From Mesotoga sp. BH458_6_3_2_1 (lineage in GTDB: Bacteria > Thermotogota > Thermotogae > Petrotogales > Kosmotogaceae), in the NCBI RefSeq assembly GCF_003664995.1, contig NZ_JFHL01000026.1, positions 62,001 to 126,000 of the forward strand: 64,000 nt of DNA. Direction: 5' to 3'. Position 1 is the stretch's first letter; the number at the start of each line of letters is the position of its first letter. This document shows, one piece after another, positions 59,664-64,000 of the stretch. The translations under genes were made by a program, and so were the position numbers. The notes below the pieces were generated by a model. The model saw only the letters and a program-made list of their open reading frames with translations. It made no database searches and was not told the origin of the DNA.

Positions 59664-61481
59664 TCATTTGACTTGAACGTCTGGTGACCACGTATCTCTT
59701 TCGCAAAGAATGGAGACGCTTACTGCCCCTACTCCTGCGCTTATGCCGACTACTGGAGATACCTCCATTATGTACTCGGGTTTCTTTCCGAGTAGCTTGG
59801 TCAGGCTATCTTCATAAGCCTTTGCAGTCTTGTGAGCATGAGCATGAGTTATGTTGTAGGAGACGATATGGCACTTCTTGTTCAACTCTTCAACAAAGCC
59901 AAGTATCTTCTTCATGTTTCCAAGTTTGCTGAAGGCCTTTCCGTAAAGTTTTGAATTGCCTTCTCTATCCACAGATACTATAGGTTTCAAATTAAGGGCC
60001 TTTCCTACCAATCCAAGCACCGGGCTGACTCTCCCACCCTTTACCATGTATTTCAGTGTGTTAACGCTGACGAAGATCCTTGTGTTGTTCGTCAGGGTTT
60101 CAATAGTCTCAACTATTTCATCATGATCCCGTCGTTCCTCAATCATCATTGCGGCCTTTAGTACAAGGAGACCAATTGATCCAGATACATGCCGGGAGTT
60201 GATTACGCTGATCTTCTTCCCCTTCAGTCGCTCGGCAGCCTTTGTGCTGGCATTCCATGTACCGCTTAGTTTATCCGAAACATGAATTGCTATTATTGAA
60301 TCATAGTGTGTTCCGAGAAAGTGATAAAGATTCTGAAATGTGTTCATACCTGGCTGCGCTGAAACTGGGTAGTCCTCTGCAGAGTCCAGCAAAGAATAGA
60401 ATTGATCGGCCTTCATCGTTATTTTGTCTAGATACTGGCTTTGACCAAAGTTGAGATACAGTGGAACCATCTGGATCTGATAATAATCCATTACTTCCTT
60501 TGGTAAATCGCATACAGAGTCTACGACGAGAGCGATTGGATATTTCCGTTTCTGGCTTACTCTATACTGCATTTCCATGTCGTCAACCTTCTGCTGAGTC
60601 ACATTTCCAAAGTCCTTCAGTTTAAAAAATAACTCTGCCGGTTCATTTGTGTGAACATGGATTCTTACTTTACTCTCGGTACCGGCAACAAGAGCGGAGT
60701 CTCCAAATTCGCTAATGATTGACTTAATTCCTTCGATATTTAGTTTTGTACCTTCAATTATCGCTTCAGTACAGAATCTATTCTCAATGTTTCCTTCGTC
60801 GATGTGAACGTGATTTCTTAGCTCAACATCAGGGATTATCTCATCTTCGAGATTCACACCCTTGCCGCTTAGAAAGGTTTTGATCCCTTCAATAAATGCA
60901 ACAAAGCCCTTTGCGCCGGCATCGACTACGCCGGCCTTCTTCAGTATGGCTAGTTTCTCAGGGGTTTCTTCAAGCGACTTCTGAGCGACGGCGTTCGACT
61001 GAGCTATCACTTCGAGCAGCGATTTGTCTGAACCATCAATAGCATTGAGAGCATCGGCCCAGTCCTTCATAACGGTCAGCATAGTCCCTTCAACTGGAGT
61101 AACCATTGCGTCATAAGCGTATGATATAGCTTCTTGGGCAGCTCTTGCAAAAGCTTGTCTGTCAATACTTTCTCGATTTCCTATTGCAGTACTGAGCCCA
61201 TGCATATACTGGGCGAATATCGCGCCAGAATTTCCCCTCGCTCCCATTAAAGCAGCATCAGCGATTGATCTGGTCGTCTCACCGATTGAGTTGGACACAT
61301 CTGTTAGCTCGAGAATATACCGCATCGTTGAAGCAAGATTTGTTCCCGTATCGCCGTCGGGAACAGGAAAGACATTTATCTTGTTCAGGTCATTCTGTAC
61401 CTTTATTACGGCACTGGCACCCGAGGAAAAGGCATTGAAGAACATGGTTCCGTCAAGTAGATTCATTGATCTGGAGTCCAT
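59664..61481 (-). CDS. FakA-FakB fusion: DAK2-domain fatty acid kinase joined to a DegV fatty-acid-binding domain
   Basis: A 605-residue cytoplasmic protein. Residues ~1-200 are a DhaL/DAK2 kinase domain with the metal-site motif VFPVPDGDTGTNLAST and ALMGARGNSGAIFAQ. A FakA middle/C-terminal region follows (to ~310; RNHVHIDEGN, RIHVHTNEPAELF). Residues ~320-600 are a DegV domain, IALVVDSVCDLPKEVMDYY then VSAQPGMNTFQNLY and GGRVSPVLGLVGKALNLKPI. In Firmicutes FakA and FakB are separate and phosphorylate exogenous fatty acids; here they are one chain. It heads the operon with plsY, consistent with acyl-phosphate supply. GGGAGGAA fits ATG 61481 or 61484. Confidence 0.9.
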   Translation of the reverse strand: MDSRSMNLLDGTMFFNAFSSGASAVIKVQNDLNKINVFPVPDGDTGTNLASTMRYILELTDVSNSIGETTRSIADAALMGARGNSGAIFAQYMHGLSTAIGNRESIDRQAFARAAQEAISYAYDAMVTPVEGTMLTVMKDWADALNAIDGSDKSLLEVIAQSNAVAQKSLEETPEKLAILKKAGVVDAGAKGFVAFIEGIKTFLSGKGVNLEDEIIPDVELRNHVHIDEGNIENRFCTEAIIEGTKLNIEGIKSIISEFGDSALVAGTESKVRIHVHTNEPAELFFKLKDFGNVTQQKVDDMEMQYRVSQKRKYPIALVVDSVCDLPKEVMDYYQIQMVPLYLNFGQSQYLDKITMKADQFYSLLDSAEDYPVSAQPGMNTFQNLYHFLGTHYDSIIAIHVSDKLSGTWNASTKAAERLKGKKISVINSRHVSGSIGLLVLKAAMMIEERRDHDEIVETIETLTNNTRIFVSVNTLKYMVKGGRVSPVLGLVGKALNLKPIVSVDREGNSKLYGKAFSKLGNMKKILGFVEELNKKCHIVSYNITHAHAHKTAKAYEDSLTKLLGKKPEYIMEVSPVVGISAGVGAVSVSILCERDTWSPDVQVK

Positions 61482-61562
61482 CATTTCCTCCCGCTGTTTG
61501 TTTTGATTATTGATATGTTAGCACAAGGAAGAGAGATTAGTCGGATGATTACAGGATAGAAC

Positions 61563-61590
61563 AAAAAAATCGCCCGCTAAAAGCGGGCGA
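61563..61590 (-). terminator. Intrinsic terminator after the cold-shock gene
   Basis: CGCCCGCT (61571-61578) pairs with AGCGGGCG (61582-61589) with a 3-nt loop. Read on the minus strand it ends in a run of T residues (plus-strand A run at 61563-61569). It separates the cold-shock gene from the FakA-FakB gene. Confidence 0.9.
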
Positions 61591-61614
61591 TCAGGTTCCT
61601 ATATGGACAATCGA

Positions 61615-61815
61615 TTACTTAGCAATTCTAACTTTTGCTGCCTGAGGACCCTTTGGACCGTCTTCTACATCAAACTCGACTCTCTGTCCTTCGTCAAGGG
61701 TCTTGAAACCGTCCATCTCAATAGCTGAGAAATGAACGAAAACATCCCCACCGTCATCCTTAGTAATGAATCCATAACCTTTTGTTCCGTTGAACCACTT
61801 TACTGTTCCTGTCAT
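61615..61815 (-). CDS. Cold-shock domain protein (CspA family)
   Basis: A 66-residue single-stranded nucleic-acid-binding protein of the OB-fold cold-shock family. It begins [17 protein letters not shown], with RNP1 KGYGFI and RNP2 VFVHFS, and ends with [10 protein letters not shown]. These proteins melt RNA structure. The frame extends to 61857, but ATG 61815 matches the universal CspA start and has AAGGAGG upstream at an 11-nt spacing. The gene is single with its own terminator. Confidence 0.96.
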   Translation of the reverse strand: MTGTVKWFNGTKGYGFITKDDGGDVFVHFSAIEMDGFKTLDEGQRVEFDVEDGPKGPQAAKVRIAK

Positions 61816-61988
61816 ACTTAAATGTTCCTCCTTAAAACTACCTTGCACCACTTGCAAAGCGATAGTGTCCTTTGGACAGATAGATTATAACACAGACTTT
61901 CAAATAAAATGCAAGCCGACTGCAAGATTAATTTGATTATTTCTAAAATTAGAGCCTTTCGGGCTTTGCTAATCTAGGGTGATTTAGA

Positions 61989-63413
61989 TTATTGTGTTCT
62001 GTAAAAGGCTTCATTTGAGCTATCTAGATATTCCTTCAGCTCTAACAGAAGACTTCTGAATTCTCTGCACTGAGCCTCGTCAGGTTCGCAATTGCCATAT
62101 TTTACCGGAAGATAGATCTCTGTGAGCTCTTTAAGGAAGAGATTAGGTTCGTTCTTAGTTTGTCTAATTAGTTCTAAGGGTGTCAGATTTCGCTGGTCAT
62201 CGAAGTAAATGTCTCTGAGTAACTGATAGCTTGAGATGATGAACGTTCTGCCCTCGCAGTTATCAGAGATGAGCATGATCTTTTGACAGCCTTCCGTTCT
62301 ATTTGATTCTTCAACGGGTGGTGTAGAATGTACTGTTTGCCGCTTCCCTGTGATTACAAATATAATGTAGGCAAGAAGAGATGAGAGAATCGCAATGCCG
62401 ACGAGTGTTGTCCACCTGAGGATATTGTAAGCCGAAAGACCCATGCGCTCTGCCACTTCGAAATGAGCTTCTTCGTCTTCCTGAAACCCAGGTTCTTGAG
62501 GAGGAGATAGAGATGCTGAAGGTTCACCGGAGATGCCGCCGGTGCCAAATACAATGTCTTCTGAAAGAGGTAAGGATCTCAAATACATGAAGCCACCAAC
62601 TAGAACTAGCACAATGGAAATCAAAATCATAAAGGGAGGAACAAGTCGCCACCAGCCCCTGAACTCACTGACAGCCTTTCTTGCTATGGAAACAACAAGA
62701 ACTAGAGTGATTATGTAGAATCCAAATAGAAAGAGGGAGTCTAAAAATCCTATCTCTGATACCTCTTCTCCAATTGAAGACTCATTAGGATTTTCTATAG
62801 CTCTTATTCCAGAAGGTAACGGAACTTCTGTAGCTGCTACGGACACTTCGCCTTTTATAGATATTTCAGATTGAGTTTCGTTGATGTCAACGGCTGAGGA
62901 CTTCATTCTTGCAGATAGTAGCCCTCCCCTGTAGTTGCCTAGAGACAAAATGGCTACTAAAGGAATTATGACTCCGAGAACCACGAAGGTCTTAGGAACG
63001 TTGGGCATTAAGAGCAACCGTATTAGAATAACCATAAGTGTAATGTAAGCTCCCGTATGTTGCAGTAAAGGATTTGCTGAAAGAGAGATGCCGACAATGA
63101 ACAAACCGAAAACAGATAGATATTCCTTTCTGTCCATCGTAAGTACGATTCCCACTATTGCTCCCAGTGCTGAAAGTGACAAAGAGACACCCGTTCTCAG
63201 AACACCAAGAAGCAAAATCATTATCGTGAAGAAGAGAATCGGCAGCAATAGATAAATACTGCAACCAGCTTTCGTCCTTCCAAGGTAAAACAGAAAGGCT
63301 ACCAGCCCCGCAAGAATCCCCGCAAACAAAGCTCCTCCGGCTAAGAAAAGCAGCACGAAACTTGCTGTAAAGACTAAACATGCTTCAGTTAGCGAAAACC
63401 TATCGATTCTCAA
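61989..63413 (-). CDS. Membrane protein with C-terminal DUF4129-like domain
   Basis: A ~474-residue membrane protein. The first ~180 residues hold five or six hydrophobic segments. A soluble stretch with two further membrane helices (~225-320) and a Pro/Glu-rich loop follow, then a membrane helix (~345-370). The C-terminal ~90 residues read NLTPLELIRQTKN and LTEIYLPVKYGNCEPDEAQ, the pattern of the DUF4129 domain found in MoxR-DUF58-transglutaminase operons. No transglutaminase triad is seen. The frame extends to 63464; TTG 63413, with AGGAGGTG 10 nt upstream and a 14-bp overlap with the previous gene, is the likely start. Function unknown. Confidence 0.7.
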   Translation of the reverse strand: MRIDRFSLTEACLVFTASFVLLFLAGGALFAGILAGLVAFLFYLGRTKAGCSIYLLLPILFFTIMILLLGVLRTGVSLSLSALGAIVGIVLTMDRKEYLSVFGLFIVGISLSANPLLQHTGAYITLMVILIRLLLMPNVPKTFVVLGVIIPLVAILSLGNYRGGLLSARMKSSAVDINETQSEISIKGEVSVAATEVPLPSGIRAIENPNESSIGEEVSEIGFLDSLFLFGFYIITLVLVVSIARKAVSEFRGWWRLVPPFMILISIVLVLVGGFMYLRSLPLSEDIVFGTGGISGEPSASLSPPQEPGFQEDEEAHFEVAERMGLSAYNILRWTTLVGIAILSSLLAYIIFVITGKRQTVHSTPPVEESNRTEGCQKIMLISDNCEGRTFIISSYQLLRDIYFDDQRNLTPLELIRQTKNEPNLFLKELTEIYLPVKYGNCEPDEAQCREFRSLLLELKEYLDSSNEAFYRTQ

Positions 63414-64000
63414 GATCGACAAGCACCTCCTGGATCGACTGGTTATCGCCCACAACTCTGACAACTATCTGCTCCTCTTCGAGAAGAGCGGCTCGTCTTT
63501 TTAATGACTCGATTGTTCTTGGAAGCATCTGATAAGAAATAGTTCGCTTTGTCCAGGGATCTCTTGGGTTGAAAGGAATGATTATTACTACGACCCTGCT
63601 GCAATGAGATTTCGCTTTTAGGAGCTGGGGAAGAATATCTTCTCCGAGGTACATAGAAATAATCACAACCGTTGTTGCCGGGTCAAATCGTTCAAGATCT
63701 TCTTCTATTATCTCGGAGAGCTGTGGACCCTGATCGCTGCCTCTGGTGTCGGCCAGCACTTCGGCAAAGTCAGTCCAATTCCTACCAAGGCTACTCAACC
63801 TGAGAACATCATCACCAACAATCACCAAGCCGATTCTACCTCCTGACCCATATGTGAACCTGACTAAACTAAGGGAAAGCTGTACGGCGATCTCCTCATA
63901 GTCAATCCTGATCTTTTCCCAAACGTCGCGAGCGAAGATCTCTCTTGAAAGATTCAAGTCGAGGTAGAGGATGGTGTTACTGACAGCAGTGTATCCAAAC
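63400..64000 (-). CDS. DUF58-family protein, 5' end beyond the window
   Basis: A C-terminal fragment of at least 199 codons; the frame stays open to the right edge (residues ...FGYTAVSNTILYLDLNLSRE). The visible part contains a DUF58/vWA-like pattern: a strand ending in LYLDL, then IAVQLSLSLVRFTYGSGGRIGLVIVGDD and, later, TTVVIISMYLGEDILPQLLKAK. DUF58 proteins usually sit between a MoxR ATPase and a DUF4129 or transglutaminase protein, as the overlapping next gene suggests. A TTG at 63957 is probably internal, not the start. Confidence 0.75.
   Translation of the reverse strand, partial: FGYTAVSNTILYLDLNLSREIFARDVWEKIRIDYEEIAVQLSLSLVRFTYGSGGRIGLVIVGDDVLRLSSLGRNWTDFAEVLADTRGSDQGPQLSEIIEEDLERFDPATTVVIISMYLGEDILPQLLKAKSHCSRVVVIIIPFNPRDPWTKRTISYQMLPRTIESLKRRAALLEEEQIVVRVVGDNQSIQEVLVDLENR

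Overview
The window reads as a chromosome segment of a Thermotogota bacterium, most like the mesophilic Kosmotogales/Mesotoga lineage. This is an inference from gene content: many CUT2 and Liv-type ABC transporters, a FakA-FakB fusion beside plsY, strong GGAGG ribosome sites with frequent GTG/TTG starts, and moderate GC. No rRNA, tRNA, CRISPR array, intact insertion sequence or prophage was seen.

Layout. 0.4-9.3 kb holds unlinked housekeeping or exported proteins: a GNAT acetyltransferase, a 5'-nucleotidase, a secreted transglutaminase-like protein, a zinc-ribbon protein and a GT-A-like glycosyltransferase. 9.7-27.5 kb is the centrepiece. An unusual sensor kinase (degenerate sugar-ABC ATPase domain, GAF, HisKA_2, HATPase) is followed by a REC-ANTAR regulator. 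Then come two operons, each with CUT2 sugar-ABC transporter genes and a DhaK/DhaL-type kinase pair. Each operon begins with a leader in which two small hairpins with matching loops run into an intrinsic terminator, the arrangement recognised by ANTAR antiterminators. The first operon has an AllA-like cupin, binding protein, two permeases (one frameshifted), ATPase, DhaK, DhaL and a YD-repeat exported protein. The second has a GATase1/ThuA-like protein, divergent DhaK and DhaL, binding protein, ATPase and permease. I infer uptake and phosphorylation of small ketoses or related polyol-derived sugars, switched on by antitermination.

28.1-42.3 kb is a mixed region: an SLC13-like transporter, a CDF-like transporter flanked by winged-helix-like segments, a two-domain fasciclin protein, a pair of CrtI-like flavoproteins (one with a cysteine-cluster tail), a solute-binding-protein/DAACS symporter fusion, an exported sensor-like protein, an HdeD-like membrane protein and a choloylglycine-hydrolase-family enzyme. 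42.97-49.4 kb is a divergent LacI-controlled sugar cluster: FGGY kinase, transaldolase-like and DeoC-like aldolases on the minus strand, and LacI, SIS-domain and NagA-like genes on the plus strand. Two identical 18-bp palindromes lie between the two arms.

50.5-51.9 kb is almost gene-free and carries two oppositely oriented arrays of short units (10-bp core plus a variable hairpin), about 27 bp apart in the first array. 51.9-58.2 kb encodes a MATE exporter and a complete branched-chain amino-acid-type ABC transporter (livJHMGF order). 58.2-61.5 kb is a membrane-lipid operon (FakA-FakB fusion, DUF1295 protein, PlsY). The window ends with a cold-shock protein and a DUF4129/DUF58 gene pair that runs off the right edge.
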